A DNA stretch of 64,000 bases from Paenibacillus sp. oral taxon 786 str. D14 (GCF_000159955.1 NZ_GG695983.1:27754-91753), one strand, 5' to 3'. Shown: positions 52,511-62,092, numbered from the stretch's first letter. The notes: generated by a model not told the origin, from the sequence alone. Made by a program: numbers and translations.

Positions 52511-53772
52511 ACTTTTTGGAAATCAGCAGAGTCGCATTTATGACGGCCTTTTTGCTTTATTGTGCGGCTTTTATTTTTTATGTAGTGGCCGTAACAGGCA
52601 AGACGTGGCGCAACCGCGACCCGAAGCGGCATGAGAAGAAATGGGGACGCATTTCATTTGCCGTTTCCTCGCTTGGGTTGCTGTCGCATCTTGTCTATTG
52701 CGGTACCCGCTGGGCGTATAGCGGACATGTACCCGTCAGCAATATGTACGAATTCATGACGTTCTTGTCCATGATGATTATGGTGGCCTTCACCATTGTC
52801 TTTATCATTTATCGCAAAATATTGCTTGGGATGTTTGCACTCCCGCTGGCGATTATCATTATGGCTTACGCTGCTGTATTCCCGCAGGACGTTCAGCCGC
52901 TGATTCCATCGCTGCGTTCCATTTGGCTTTATATCCACGTAACGCTGGCGGCTACCGGCGAGGCGTTCTTTGCCGTTGGTTTTGTAGCAGGGTTAATGTA
53001 CCTGCTAAGGGCCGTGGATTTTAAAGCGACCGATAAGGCAGGCCGCCGTCAAAAATGGTGGGTTGAATTTACGCTTTTTTCTATTATTATAGTATTGGGC
53101 TTCATTGTATCCGTCTTTGCCTTCCGGGCAGCCGGATATGAAGCTGTCTTCGTACAAAATCAGACAACGATTGACACCCAAGTGGAGCAGGATAGTACAA
53201 TAGAAGATAAAGAAATTTATAATCTGCCACCGATCGTTGGTCCGCATCAAAGCGAGCCGGAGCACATTCAGCCGTTCCTCGGCATGAAGAAGCCTTTGTT
53301 TGATGCTCCTTCCTGGATGAGAGGGGAAACGGCCGGCCGCAAACTGAATACAATAATTTGGGCAATACTAACTGGTACCGTACTTTATTTGCTGCTCCGG
53401 TTAATTTTGCGCAAGCCGCTCGGCACAGCGTTATCGCCCGCACTGCGGGGAATCGACCCAGATGATTTGGATGAGATCAGTTACCGGGCGATTGCGATCG
53501 GATTTCCCATCTTTACGCTGGGAGCGCTCGTATTTGCCATGATCTGGGCGCAGCAGGCTTGGGGCAGATTCTGGGGTTGGGATCCGAAGGAAGTATGGGC
53601 GCTGATTACCTGGCTATTTTACAGTGCTTACCTCCATTTGCGCTTGTCGCGTGGCTTCCAGGGGCTCAAGTCTTCGTGGCTGGCTGTTCTGGGATTTCTC
53701 GTCGTGATGTTTACACTGGTTGGGGTAAATCTGATCATAGCGGGGCTGCACTCCTACGCGGGTACCGATTAA
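52507..53772 (+). CDS. resC: Cytochrome c biogenesis protein ResC (CcsA family)
   Basis: Haem-handling subunit of System II. The 421-residue membrane protein has about eight hydrophobic segments and the tryptophan-rich WWD-type motif WGRFWGWDPKEVWALITWL near residue 355, with conserved His residues around. NMYEFMTFLSMM near residue 79 is a further CcsA feature. ATG 52507 overlaps resB (ATGA). Confidence 0.94.
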   Translation: MNFLEISRVAFMTAFLLYCAAFIFYVVAVTGKTWRNRDPKRHEKKWGRISFAVSSLGLLSHLVYCGTRWAYSGHVPVSNMYEFMTFLSMMIMVAFTIVFIIYRKILLGMFALPLAIIIMAYAAVFPQDVQPLIPSLRSIWLYIHVTLAATGEAFFAVGFVAGLMYLLRAVDFKATDKAGRRQKWWVEFTLFSIIIVLGFIVSVFAFRAAGYEAVFVQNQTTIDTQVEQDSTIEDKEIYNLPPIVGPHQSEPEHIQPFLGMKKPLFDAPSWMRGETAGRKLNTIIWAILTGTVLYLLLRLILRKPLGTALSPALRGIDPDDLDEISYRAIAIGFPIFTLGALVFAMIWAQQAWGRFWGWDPKEVWALITWLFYSAYLHLRLSRGFQGLKSSWLAVLGFLVVMFTLVGVNLIIAGLHSYAGTD

Positions 53773-53838
53773 CTCAGGCAATAATACCATATGGACTGCT
53801 CAACTGATTGGGTAAGATGATGAAGGGGTTGTTGTTAA

Positions 53839-54555
53839 ATGTCAGATCAAGCAAACCGCATTCTGGTAGTCGATGACGAGGAGCGGATTCGCCGGCTGCT
53901 AAAGATGTACTTGGAAAAAGAAGGCTACGAAATCGATGAAGCCGAAGACGGGGAGACCGCCCTGAAATTGGCGACTTCCAACGATTATGGTCTGATCTTG
54001 CTCGACGTGATGCTTCCGGGGATTGACGGCGTCGAGGTCTGCAATCGATTGAGACAAGTAAAAGCAACGCCGGTACTGATGCTGACGGCCAAAGGCGAGG
54101 AAATCAACCGCGTACAGGGCTTTGAAGTTGGGGCGGACGATTACGTCGTGAAGCCGTTTAGCCCTCGTGAAGTCATCTACCGGGTGAAAGCGATCATGCG
54201 CCGCGCTTCCGCAACGGCTTATTTGACGAAGGAAAGCGGAACTAGCAACAATATCGTGTTCCCTCATCTCGTGATTGAGCATGATGCCCATCGGGTGACT
54301 GCAAACGGGCAGGAAGTCAGCCTGACTCCGAAGGAATATGAGCTGCTGCATTATTTGGCAGTATCGCCGGATAAGGTGTTTTCCCGGGAAGAGCTGCTGA
54401 AGGACGTATGGAACTACGAGTTTTTCGGAGATTTGCGTACGGTGGATACCCATGTGAAGCGGCTTCGGGAGAAGTTGAACAAGGTGTCGCCGGAGTCCGC
54501 TGCCATGATCACGACCGTATGGGGCGTCGGATATAAGCTGGAGGTTCCAAAGTAA
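53839..54555 (+). CDS. resD: Response regulator ResD
   Basis: OmpR-type regulator that activates genes for respiration and anaerobic growth. The 238-residue protein has the receiver with phospho-acceptor Asp56 in LILLDVMLPGIDG and the Lys in DYVVKPFSPRE, then the winged-helix domain with SLTPKEYELLHYLAVSPDKVFSREELL and RTVDTHVKRLREKL. ATG 53839 follows GATGAAGGGGTTGTTGTTAA. resE follows with no gap. Confidence 0.96.
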   Translation: MSDQANRILVVDDEERIRRLLKMYLEKEGYEIDEAEDGETALKLATSNDYGLILLDVMLPGIDGVEVCNRLRQVKATPVLMLTAKGEEINRVQGFEVGADDYVVKPFSPREVIYRVKAIMRRASATAYLTKESGTSNNIVFPHLVIEHDAHRVTANGQEVSLTPKEYELLHYLAVSPDKVFSREELLKDVWNYEFFGDLRTVDTHVKRLREKLNKVSPESAAMITTVWGVGYKLEVPK

Positions 54556-55995
54556 GTGAACTTCTGGAGAACGCTCGTTGGTAAGCTGTGGATTACGATC
54601 ATTTGCTTGGTAGCTTGCGTCCTGATGTTAATGGGACTGTTCCTGCTGCCTTACATCGATACGAACTTTACAAACTCTGGAGCGGTCAAACGATTATTTG
54701 TGATCGTCGCAATGATCGGGTTTTCGCTCACAACGTTTTTTGCTTTGTTTCTGTTCACGAAGATTACACAGCCGATGCAGCAGCTGATTCGGGCTGCGGA
54801 TGCGGTGCGCAAGGGCAAGTACGACACGCGTCTGTCTCTGCGCACGAGTGATGAAATCGGTGAGCTTGCCATTACGTTTAACCATATGGCGGAAGAACTG
54901 GAAAATACGATCCGCAGCTTAAAGCACGAGAAGGAACATCTTTCCAGTGTGCTTAGAAGCATGAATGATGCGGTAATTACGTTGGACCGCGAGGGTGCTG
55001 TCATTTTAACCAACCCGCCGGGTGATCGGTTATTACAGCTTTGGGGAGATCTGACGGAGGATGGGGAGGAGGATTTACCTGCCTCTGCCGGGGAAGGGCA
55101 GATGGTTCCGCAACCGCTGCTTCCGATGTTCCGCCGTTTGCTGGTTCAAGAGAGCGACCAGAAGATGAATGTACACGTTATGAAAGGCGTATGGTCCGTA
55201 CATATGGCGCCGCTGTCCTCGGACGGCGAGGTTCGCGGAGCCGTTGCCGTGCTTCGGGATGTAACCGAAGAAGTCAACTTGGAGAAGATGCGCCGCGACT
55301 TCGTGGCCAATGTGTCTCACGAAATTCGGACTCCGCTCTCGATGATGCAGGGGTACAGTGAAGCGCTGCTCGACGGTATGGCTTCTTCGCCGGAAGAGAG
55401 CGCTGAGCTCGCCCAAGTCATTTATGACGAATCCCTGCGGATGGGACGGCTGGTTCGCGATTTGTTGGACCTGGCCCGGATGGAGGCAGGTCATACGGAT
55501 ATGGTCATGCGCAAGATCGACTTTCGTGAATTGGCGGAGCGGGTGGACCGTAAATTTCAGGTCCGGGCCAAGGATAACGGGGTTGAGCTTGTGTTGGAGC
55601 TGGAAGACGGAGAGCTGCAGCTGCAAGCCGATGAAGACCGTTTGGAGCAGGTGCTGACCAATCTGCTGGACAATGCTTTCCGGCATACGCCGGAAGGAGG
55701 AAAGGTTACGGTCAAGGCTCATATGGAGACCGGCGAAATGGGCAAGCAGCTTCACGTAGCCGTATCGGATACCGGTGTAGGCATTCCGAGCGAAGATTTG
55801 CGATATATCTTTGATCGCTTCTATAAAGCCGATAAAGCACGGGTTCGCGGTGAGAACGGCGGGACGGGATTGGGGCTTTCGATCGTCAAAAATATCATCG
55901 CAGCCCATCACGGTTCCATTTGGGCCGATAGTGAAATCGGCAAGGGCACCGTATTTCATTTCTTGCTTCCTGTCGAATCGGGACAAACTACGTGA
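54556..55995 (+). CDS. resE: Sensor histidine kinase ResE with almost no external domain
   Basis: Partner kinase of ResD. The 479-residue protein has two membrane segments (about 11-33 and 46-68), a HAMP domain (about 69-120, with QPMQQLIRAADAVRKGKYD), a PAS domain (about 130-240), the HisKA box with VANVSHEIRTPLSMMQGYSEAL and an ATPase domain with NLLDNAFRHTPEGG, DTGVGIPSEDLRYIFDRFYKADKAR and GGTGLGLSIVKNI. The B. subtilis protein is about 110 residues longer: here the external loop is only about 12 residues. GTG 54556 begins right after the resD stop. Confidence 0.94.
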   Translation: MNFWRTLVGKLWITIICLVACVLMLMGLFLLPYIDTNFTNSGAVKRLFVIVAMIGFSLTTFFALFLFTKITQPMQQLIRAADAVRKGKYDTRLSLRTSDEIGELAITFNHMAEELENTIRSLKHEKEHLSSVLRSMNDAVITLDREGAVILTNPPGDRLLQLWGDLTEDGEEDLPASAGEGQMVPQPLLPMFRRLLVQESDQKMNVHVMKGVWSVHMAPLSSDGEVRGAVAVLRDVTEEVNLEKMRRDFVANVSHEIRTPLSMMQGYSEALLDGMASSPEESAELAQVIYDESLRMGRLVRDLLDLARMEAGHTDMVMRKIDFRELAERVDRKFQVRAKDNGVELVLELEDGELQLQADEDRLEQVLTNLLDNAFRHTPEGGKVTVKAHMETGEMGKQLHVAVSDTGVGIPSEDLRYIFDRFYKADKARVRGENGGTGLGLSIVKNIIAAHHGSIWADSEIGKGTVFHFLLPVESGQTT

Positions 55996-55998
55996 TAA

Positions 55999-56033
55999 CA
56001 AAAAACATCCTTCGCGAAGAGGGATGTTTTTTT
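55999..56033. terminator. Bidirectional terminator between resE and serA
   Basis: AAAAACATCC pairs with GGATGTTTTTTT across 11 bases, with A-run and T-run on its sides. It serves both convergent genes. Confidence 0.9.
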
Positions 56034-56121
56034 GTTGAATGCCGCAGATAAATCTTGTTCATCGTGGAACAATGATTGATCTACGGCCTCATGAATATTC
56101 GTGTTATCTTGATTCGCGCCG

Positions 56122-57711
56122 TTACGCGAAAATGATATGCTGTGCTTTATTGATTTCCGGAAGCTTCGTCAACTCGTCCAGGACTTCCTTCGTTACTGCT
56201 TTATCCACAGTTAGAACCATGATCGCTTCGCCGCCGACCAGCTTACGTCCGACCTGCATGGAGGCGATGTTCACAACGTTCTTCCCGAGCAAGGTACCGA
56301 CATGCCCGATGATCCCCGGTTTGTCGTTATGCGAGATGAAGATGAGATGGCCTTCCGGCGCGACATCAACCGGGAACTTGTCGATTTGGACAATGCGTGC
56401 ACCGTATCCGTTCAGCAGCGTACCAGCGACCCGGCGCTCCGCTCCGTCCTGAGCCTTGAGCGTCACGGAGATCAGGTTGGTGAAGCCTTTGGTAGCCGAA
56501 GCCTGCGATACCACTACGTTAATGTCGCGGACCTTCGCCAGGTGCATCGAGTTAACGATATTCACGTCGCCACCGAAATGACGGGACAACACACCTTTGA
56601 TAATGTAACGGGTCAGCGGCTGCGTATCCACTTCCGCCAGATCACCGGCATAATCGACATGAATTTCTTTGACAGCCTGATTGTTCAATTGAGACAGGAA
56701 AATACCAATTTTCTCGCCGAGCCCGAAGTAAGGCTGCAGCTTGTTCATGACGCTGGCTGCAACCGGCGGCATATTAACTGCATTCTTAAACGGTTCGTTG
56801 CGCAGGATATGAAGCACTTGCTCGGAGACGTCGATGGCCACGTTCTCTTGAGCTTCCACGGTAGAAGCGCCAAGGTGCGGGGTCACGATGATCTTCGGAT
56901 GATGAAGGAACGGGTGGTCGGCTTCCGGCGGTTCTTTCTCGAATACGTCGAAGGCAGCCCCGGCTACGATCCCCTGATCGATCGCTTCAACCAGCGCCAA
57001 TTCGTCAATGATGCCGCCGCGGGCGCAGTTGATGATGCGCATGCCTTTCTTCATCACTTCAAATTGAGGACGGGCGATCATATGCTTCGTCTCCGGTGTG
57101 AGCGGCGTATGAACGGTAATAAAGTCCGCATTCCGGATGATTTCGTCCACGGTGGCCAGCTTCACACCCAGCTTCTCCGCCCGATCTTCAGTAAGGAAAG
57201 GGTCATAGCCGAGAATATCCATGCCAAACGCTTTGGCACGCTTCGCAACCTCGCTGCCGATCCGGCCCATGCCCAGCACGCCCAACGTTTTGTTGCGCAG
57301 CTCGACGCCAAGGAATTTACGGTCCCATTCGCCTTTGATCGTCTTCGCATAGGCTTGCGGAATATGACGGGCCAGCGCCATCATCATCGCAAAGGCATGT
57401 TCACAAGTCGTAATCGTATTGCCGTCTGGAGCATTAATGACGATAATTCCGCGTTTCGTCGCCGCTTCCAGATCGATGTTGTCGACCCCAACGCCAGCGC
57501 GGCCGATGACTTTCAAGCGGGTTCCGGCTTCCATGATTTTTTCGGTGACTTTCGTTTGGCTGCGGACCAGGAGACCGTCATATTGCGGAATAATCTGCAC
57601 CAATTCATCTTCGCTGAGACCTGGCTTCTTGTCGACCTCAACGTCGGCTGCATCCATCAGCTGCTGAATTCCTAAGTCGCTGATCGGATCCGATACTAAA
57701 ACTTTAAACAT
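56122..57711 (-). CDS. serA: D-3-phosphoglycerate dehydrogenase
   Basis: First enzyme of serine synthesis: oxidises 3-phosphoglycerate to phosphohydroxypyruvate with NAD+. The 529-residue protein is the long type: substrate and NAD domains (1-310) with [15 protein letters not shown], the NAD motif [29 protein letters not shown] and [15 protein letters not shown]. An intervening domain (310-450) and a C-terminal ACT domain (450-529, [21 protein letters not shown]) for serine feedback follow. AGGAGGGTCAAATCATC precedes ATG 57711. It stands alone, behind a T-box leader. Confidence 0.96.
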   Translation of the reverse strand: MFKVLVSDPISDLGIQQLMDAADVEVDKKPGLSEDELVQIIPQYDGLLVRSQTKVTEKIMEAGTRLKVIGRAGVGVDNIDLEAATKRGIIVINAPDGNTITTCEHAFAMMMALARHIPQAYAKTIKGEWDRKFLGVELRNKTLGVLGMGRIGSEVAKRAKAFGMDILGYDPFLTEDRAEKLGVKLATVDEIIRNADFITVHTPLTPETKHMIARPQFEVMKKGMRIINCARGGIIDELALVEAIDQGIVAGAAFDVFEKEPPEADHPFLHHPKIIVTPHLGASTVEAQENVAIDVSEQVLHILRNEPFKNAVNMPPVAASVMNKLQPYFGLGEKIGIFLSQLNNQAVKEIHVDYAGDLAEVDTQPLTRYIIKGVLSRHFGGDVNIVNSMHLAKVRDINVVVSQASATKGFTNLISVTLKAQDGAERRVAGTLLNGYGARIVQIDKFPVDVAPEGHLIFISHNDKPGIIGHVGTLLGKNVVNIASMQVGRKLVGGEAIMVLTVDKAVTKEVLDELTKLPEINKAQHIIFA

Positions 57712-57904
57712 GATGATTTGACCCTCCTAAAAGTTTTATATAGCAAGGCCTCCTTGAAAGATAGCAAGTATTGCTATCTTCGGAAGCATAAGCTAATGTG
57801 GTTGAGTTTCTTCATTGACGCTGTGTCCGATTACCGCACCAAAGAACCAAGGTGCCCAAGGACGCCTGGAAGGCAGTTGGCGTCGCTTAAACGGATTTAA
57901 ATAA

Positions 57905-58180
57905 ATCAAAAACTCTCAATCCGCACACTACTTCCGTAGTAAGGGACGAGAGTTATTCGTGGTACCACCCTAATTCGCTGCCCCTTCGCAGAAAGCAGCC
58001 TCAGTTGTCATTGCTGACAAGAACGATAACGGGTTCACCGGCTGCGCCTACTTTCATTTCAACGCAGCGACTCAGGAGCGCTAAAGCCATTCGTTCCGCT
58101 GCCGGTTTGCAGCACCACCGACTCTCTGGAAGCTTTCCGAAGGCTTCTTTCCTTCAAAGTGTTTCATGAGATGTAATTTT
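57905..58180 (-). ncRNA. T-box leader of serA, probably serine-specific
   Basis: Reads on the minus strand. The T-box core AGGGTGGTACCACG is exact (57958-57971), followed by the terminator stem. Upstream parts agree with T-box stem I: CCAGAGAGTCGGTGG near the 5' end, AACCGGCAGCGGAACGAATG, and GCGCTCCTGAGTCGC. The TCC at 58075-58077 in the last part is a good candidate specifier codon (serine), which fits serA. Uncharged tRNA-Ser would bind the specifier and the T-box and permit read-through. Confidence 0.92.
57909..57954 (-). terminator. T-box controlled terminator
   Basis: On the minus strand AACTCTC pairs with GAGAGTT across a loop that holds a smaller hairpin (TTACTACGGAAGTAGT), followed by TTTTTGATTT. 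Confidence 0.8.
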
Positions 58181-58184
58181 TCAT

Positions 58185-58214
58185 AATGTAACACGGGCCT
58201 TGGCAAAGTGTCAA
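58185..58214 (-). promoter_or_regulatory. Promoter of the serA T-box transcript
   Basis: On the minus strand a perfect TTGACA (58209-58214) and TACATT (58185-58190) are 18 bases apart. The region 57712-57904 between terminator and serA holds nothing else that I see. Confidence 0.6.
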
Positions 58215-58347
58215 CACCAACCTGAACATTTTTACAAAGTTAGGTGTTTGTCGTTCGGATTTTGCCCAAACTTGAATCCGTCCGAAATTTTGGTTATGAT
58301 TTTACTAATGTCGAAAAGCGTCTGATTCCGGCGGACAGCGAAATGGC

Positions 58348-59265
58348 TTAATTCTCCGCAAAGAACGGCAGCTCCGGCAACGATTCGGAGGCGTAATACG
58401 TTGACTTCCATTTTACAAATTCTTTGCTCTTCACGGCATCCGTTTCAATTAAAACCTTAACAATAGAGCCGATGGAGTTCAATTTAAGCGCATCGGCTTT
58501 TCCGCTGCTGATCAACTGATCAATCTTGGCCGTGAAGTCCTGCGGCAAATAGGATACATAAAGCTGCTCGTTCACCATCATATCGGTGACGGCTTTATTT
58601 TTTACAGCAAGCGAATAACCGGACCATTCCTTAGTTCCGATGTTCTCTTTGTATGTATAGTCAGCAGAAACGCCGCTTTTGGTTTTGGCGGTCCATTTCA
58701 GCATCGAGGCATAATATTTCTTTTGCGCCTGCAGCCCATACTTTTTGGCGTTCACGGTGAACTCGTCTTGATTGATGATTTTGGCCAGCTCCATGCCTTT
58801 CTTGTTCCCTGCCTTAGATTTGATCTGGTCCATGCTTTCCTCAAACAGCTTCAGACTCTTTAAATAGTCGGTTTGGGCCTCCTTGAGCAAGGGGGAGGAG
58901 TCGGCGATGGATTGTACGGCAATTTGTTCATAGCTGGCTTTAGCCTTATCGCGGATGTCCTTCAGCTTGTCCGACGATACCGGCTTGGAGCTGTGGGTGA
59001 TGTCTTCGATCAGCGTGAGGTAGTCCTCTTTAAATTGCTGATATGGCTGGAATACCACATAGTAGAACGTGACCAAATCCTGTTGCTGATAGGAGGTCTC
59101 GTTTTCCTCTCGAAACGTTATTGCTTTGAGATTCGCATATTTGGCTTCCGTCTTGTCGATCCCGAGATTGAGCCCAAGAAAGAACGTCCCAAACGCGGTA
59201 ATCAACAAGGCGAGAAATCCAAGCGAGAACAGCATTTCAAATTTGGTGTTATTTTTTCGAATCAT
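58348..59265 (-). CDS. Unknown membrane-anchored extracytoplasmic protein
   Basis: I do not recognise this 305-residue protein. A single hydrophobic segment (about 10-34, LFSLGFLALLITAFGTFFLGLNLGI) near a basic N terminus makes it a likely anchored protein with an external domain. The external part is rich in Lys, Tyr and Gln and looks mostly helical, with no Cys. It is divergent from the CPBP protease gene. AAGGAG lies 9 bases before ATG 59265. Confidence 0.75.
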   Translation of the reverse strand: MIRKNNTKFEMLFSLGFLALLITAFGTFFLGLNLGIDKTEAKYANLKAITFREENETSYQQQDLVTFYYVVFQPYQQFKEDYLTLIEDITHSSKPVSSDKLKDIRDKAKASYEQIAVQSIADSSPLLKEAQTDYLKSLKLFEESMDQIKSKAGNKKGMELAKIINQDEFTVNAKKYGLQAQKKYYASMLKWTAKTKSGVSADYTYKENIGTKEWSGYSLAVKNKAVTDMMVNEQLYVSYLPQDFTAKIDQLISSGKADALKLNSIGSIVKVLIETDAVKSKEFVKWKSTYYASESLPELPFFAEN

Positions 59266-59322
59266 ACTTATGCTCCTTACTATATTGATTTGAATGCGTT
59301 AAAATATTATAAAGGACAGGGT

Positions 59323-59928
59323 TTGACAAAAACTATGAAAAAGTTCAAATTGCGCGATGTAAAAATACAAAAAGTCGACCCCGGTCAGTTAAACGATCGA
59401 TTGTTGCTCATTAATTTATATCTCACGCAAGGGCTTACATTACTTATCGGTCTTGTGATCTTGTTATTTCAGAAAAGAAATCCGTTTCATCTGTTCAATT
59501 TCCCGAATAGTGTCGAATTTGTGTACTGGGGAGCAGGATTTGCGGCTGTGATGTTCGGGGCGGATATGCTCTTGTCCCGGTTCATCTCGGAGGAAAGTAT
59601 GGATGATGGGGGCATTAATTCCCTGCTCTTCCGTCATCGACCGATTTGGCATATCGTCGTGATCGCGGCGGTTGTTGCCGTATGCGAGGAGCTGTTGTTC
59701 CGCGGGGCGATCCAGTATGGGCTGGGTCCGTATTGGACGAGCATCCTGTTTGCAGCGATCCATGTCCGATATCTTCGGCATTGGATTCCGACGGCATGGG
59801 TGTTTGCGAGCAGCTACGGCCTCGGATTTATTTATGTACAAACGGGGACGCTTTGGGCGCCGATCTTATGTCACTTCTTGATTGATCTTGTATCAGGCCT
59901 GGTGATTAAATTTCGGAGGGAGTCATGA
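59323..59928 (+). CDS. CPBP family intramembrane metalloprotease
   Basis: Likely membrane-embedded protease (Abi/CAAX family). The 201-residue protein has about five membrane segments; the motif CEELLFRG (EExxxR, near residue 127) and the later HxxxR/HxxxD parts (IHVRYLRHWIP, CHFLIDLV) are the expected active-site elements. TTG 59323 is supported by AAAGGACAGGG; ATG 59335 is the next in-frame start. It overlaps the next gene by four bases (ATGA). Confidence 0.85.
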   Translation: MTKTMKKFKLRDVKIQKVDPGQLNDRLLLINLYLTQGLTLLIGLVILLFQKRNPFHLFNFPNSVEFVYWGAGFAAVMFGADMLLSRFISEESMDDGGINSLLFRHRPIWHIVVIAAVVAVCEELLFRGAIQYGLGPYWTSILFAAIHVRYLRHWIPTAWVFASSYGLGFIYVQTGTLWAPILCHFLIDLVSGLVIKFRRES

Positions 59929-60617
59929 ACGAGCATTTGAGCCGAATGGACCGTTACGGTCAGCAAAATCGAATGAAACGCAATGCTTCCATACAATCGC
60001 GGAATCTGGCCTCCGGCATGGCGACGGCTGAACTCACGCTGGAGCCTGCGGCGGTGAACGCCGAGTCGACGTATGCCGCTGTTCGACCCCGTAGCAGCCT
60101 GAAAAAGGAGCCTTTTCCCTTCTTGATCGCTGATGAGGAAACCACTCCTGTGCAGAAGAAGCCTGTCATTGGCGATGAGACGATGGTTCGGCTGCTTATT
60201 CCGCGTAAATCTGAGGCTGCAGTTTGGAAGGATAGGGATGCGCTGCAAGCTGCAACGGAGCCCGGATCTCCCAAGACGAATACAGCGGATGACGGTAAAT
60301 TTGAATCTGCAGCTGTTGCTGCATTAGCTAAACTCAAAGAGCCGGTTCAGCGGTCATCCTTCAACTCAACGCAGGGTTCCCATCCGCTACATGGTATCGA
60401 GTATTTTGGTAATGCGCAGAGACCTTTATCTACCCTGTTGGAGGTAGAGCCCGATTTGGACAAGCTGCCAACACGCAAGGAGCTGTTTCCGTCACAACGT
60501 GTTAAAATGACCCGTTGGTTTTATAATTCACTTCTTTATGCTTTTGTTATTATTTTGATTTATCTGTTATGGTGGGGCTTAAGCGATTCGCCGTGGGGAA
60601 AAAGCCATGGATTATAA
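59925..60617 (+). CDS. Unknown tail-anchored protein coupled to the CPBP protease
   Basis: I do not recognise this 230-residue protein. Residues 1-195 are polar, rich in Ala, Ser, Pro and Lys, and probably unstructured. A single hydrophobic segment near the C terminus (about 198-218, NSLLYAFVIILIYLLWWGL) leaves only about 12 residues after it, the form of a tail-anchored protein. It starts inside the stop of the protease gene, so translation of the two is coupled; a substrate or partner role is possible but not shown. A strong terminator follows. Confidence 0.75.
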   Translation: MNEHLSRMDRYGQQNRMKRNASIQSRNLASGMATAELTLEPAAVNAESTYAAVRPRSSLKKEPFPFLIADEETTPVQKKPVIGDETMVRLLIPRKSEAAVWKDRDALQAATEPGSPKTNTADDGKFESAAVAALAKLKEPVQRSSFNSTQGSHPLHGIEYFGNAQRPLSTLLEVEPDLDKLPTRKELFPSQRVKMTRWFYNSLLYAFVIILIYLLWWGLSDSPWGKSHGL

Positions 60618-60633
60618 AAACATGTGCAACATT

Positions 60634-60667
60634 AAAAAACCGTCAGGAAATCTCCTGACGGTTTTTT
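60634..60667. terminator. Bidirectional terminator
   Basis: AAAAAACCGTCAGGA pairs with TCCTGACGGTTTTTTT around a small loop, between convergent genes. Confidence 0.92.
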
Positions 60668-60678
60668 TGGATTCAAAA

Positions 60679-61587
60679 TTATTTTGATGATTCGGCATCC
60701 GCAGGTTCAGGAGCTGGTCCGATACTCCGGGGGTCAACAAAGCTATATCCTTTCTGTTCCAGTTGGGTGAGCAATTCATCCAGCGCCTCTACGGTCCAAG
60801 GCAGCTCATGCATCAAGATGTTGCTTCCAGCGTGAAGCTGTTCCAGCACATTCGCGATGACCGCCTCAGGCTTGTTTCTGTTTTTGCTGTCCCAGTCGAG
60901 GGAACCGTTGGACCAAGTCATGTAAATGAGATCATTGTCGTCTGCGATTTGATGCGTTGTTTTGTTCCCTGAACCGAAGGGAGGACGGAAGAAACGTGGC
61001 GCTTCGCCGACGGTTTCCTTTACGATATTTTGCACATCTTCAATTTGCTTGCGCATATTCGCCGCGGACTCTTTCTTTAAGTCGATGTGATCCCAACTGT
61101 GGTTTCCGATGATCTGCCCGCGGTCATGGATTAGCTGCAGCAGCTCGGGATGCGCTTTAACCCGGTACCCGTTAACAAAAAAGATCGCCTTAGCCTGGTG
61201 TTTATCCAGCGTATCGATCAGTCCGTCAATCATTTCCTTCTCCTTTGGCCCGTCGTCAAACGTCAGGAGAACCACCTTCTTGTCCACGGTCTCATCATTG
61301 GGCACTACGTTATACGCCTTATTAATGTGGTACATCAGGGGAGGTGCGGCCGCTTCAGAAGAGGTCTGTTCATCGGCTGATGATGACGAGTCCTCAGGCT
61401 GTTCGCCAACCTGTCCGGATTCATTGGCGCCATCATTGGCGCCATCTGGCGCGGTCGCTTCAGAAGAAGGAGCGGTGTTTTGGTTAGATGTGGCTGGTGT
61501 CATGGTTGCATCGGTTTGGCCGCATGAGCTAAGAATAAGACAAGCGGCGGCGATGGGCAGGAGCTTCTTGTGGAGCAAAGAAGTCAA
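60679..61587 (-). CDS. Polysaccharide deacetylase lipoprotein
   Basis: Probable cell-surface peptidoglycan or polysaccharide deacetylase. The 302-residue protein begins with a lipoprotein signal (MTSLLHKKLLPIAAACLILSSC, lipid Cys at 22), a Ser/Glu/Asp/Ala-rich linker (about 30-85) and a NodB domain with TFDDGPKEKEM, GNHSWDHIDL (metal His pair), RFFRPPFG and the end motif NILMHELPWT. TTG 61587 is the start, behind AGGAAAG. Its substrate cannot be told. Confidence 0.88.
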   Translation of the reverse strand: MTSLLHKKLLPIAAACLILSSCGQTDATMTPATSNQNTAPSSEATAPDGANDGANESGQVGEQPEDSSSSADEQTSSEAAAPPLMYHINKAYNVVPNDETVDKKVVLLTFDDGPKEKEMIDGLIDTLDKHQAKAIFFVNGYRVKAHPELLQLIHDRGQIIGNHSWDHIDLKKESAANMRKQIEDVQNIVKETVGEAPRFFRPPFGSGNKTTHQIADDNDLIYMTWSNGSLDWDSKNRNKPEAVIANVLEQLHAGSNILMHELPWTVEALDELLTQLEQKGYSFVDPRSIGPAPEPADAESSK

Positions 61588-61674
61588 CTCGCTTTCCTGT
61601 ATTTATGCCGCATGAGTTTAAGGGAATCCGCGAACACTACAGATGATTTTAACATAACCAAGGAGGTTTTTTAC

Positions 61675-62070
61675 GTGAAATCTTCCTCATTTTTAGGCGG
61701 TTTACTGGTTGGCGTTTTCGCCGCGATGTGGGCTTCGCGACGGAAGCAAAGCCTGATGTCCGTGATGAGCGGTGCAGGCTCGGTCCTGAAGTTTGCGGGG
61801 ATCTCCTCAAAGCGTACCGACAGCCCCACCGAAGATATTTCGGCAGCGCTGAAAACGGAAGATACGGCGTCTGCATCTGTCACAAAGGCTAAAGGGGCAG
61901 ACAACGCCCAGGTGTATCCCAGTTCCGGCACGGTATCAGCGGCCGGTTCGAATCATTCGAAGGAATACAGTCTGAAGCAGCTGACCGACCTCATTAAAGG
62001 CGATCCCGATGTGCGCCGTGAAGTTGAGGCCATCCTCAAAGAGGCGAAAACCCCGGTTCCAGGTTTGTAA
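61675..62070 (+). CDS. Small unknown membrane protein (YtxH-like N terminus)
   Basis: 131-residue protein with an N-terminal membrane segment (about 5-22, FLGGLLVGVFAAMWASRR) and a polar, low-complexity remainder rich in Ser, Thr and Lys. It ends in a short helical part (YSLKQLTDLIKGDPDVRREVEAILKEA). The GGLLVGVFAAMW...RR start is like YtxH-type proteins, but I would not claim membership. GTG 61675 is chosen because AAGGAGG lies 9 bases upstream. A terminator follows. Confidence 0.75.
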   Translation: MKSSSFLGGLLVGVFAAMWASRRKQSLMSVMSGAGSVLKFAGISSKRTDSPTEDISAALKTEDTASASVTKAKGADNAQVYPSSGTVSAAGSNHSKEYSLKQLTDLIKGDPDVRREVEAILKEAKTPVPGL

Positions 62071-62092
62071 TCCGTTTCAAAACACCACCACA

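Noticed and set aside
56302..57675. 457-codon open frame on the plus strand
   Set aside because: Antisense to serA, whose motifs are complete on the minus strand.
58873..59322. In-frame N-terminal extension of the CPBP protease to 351 codons
   Set aside because: The extension runs opposite the unknown anchored protein and has no ribosome site. TTG 59323 with AAAGGACAGGG gives the normal family length.
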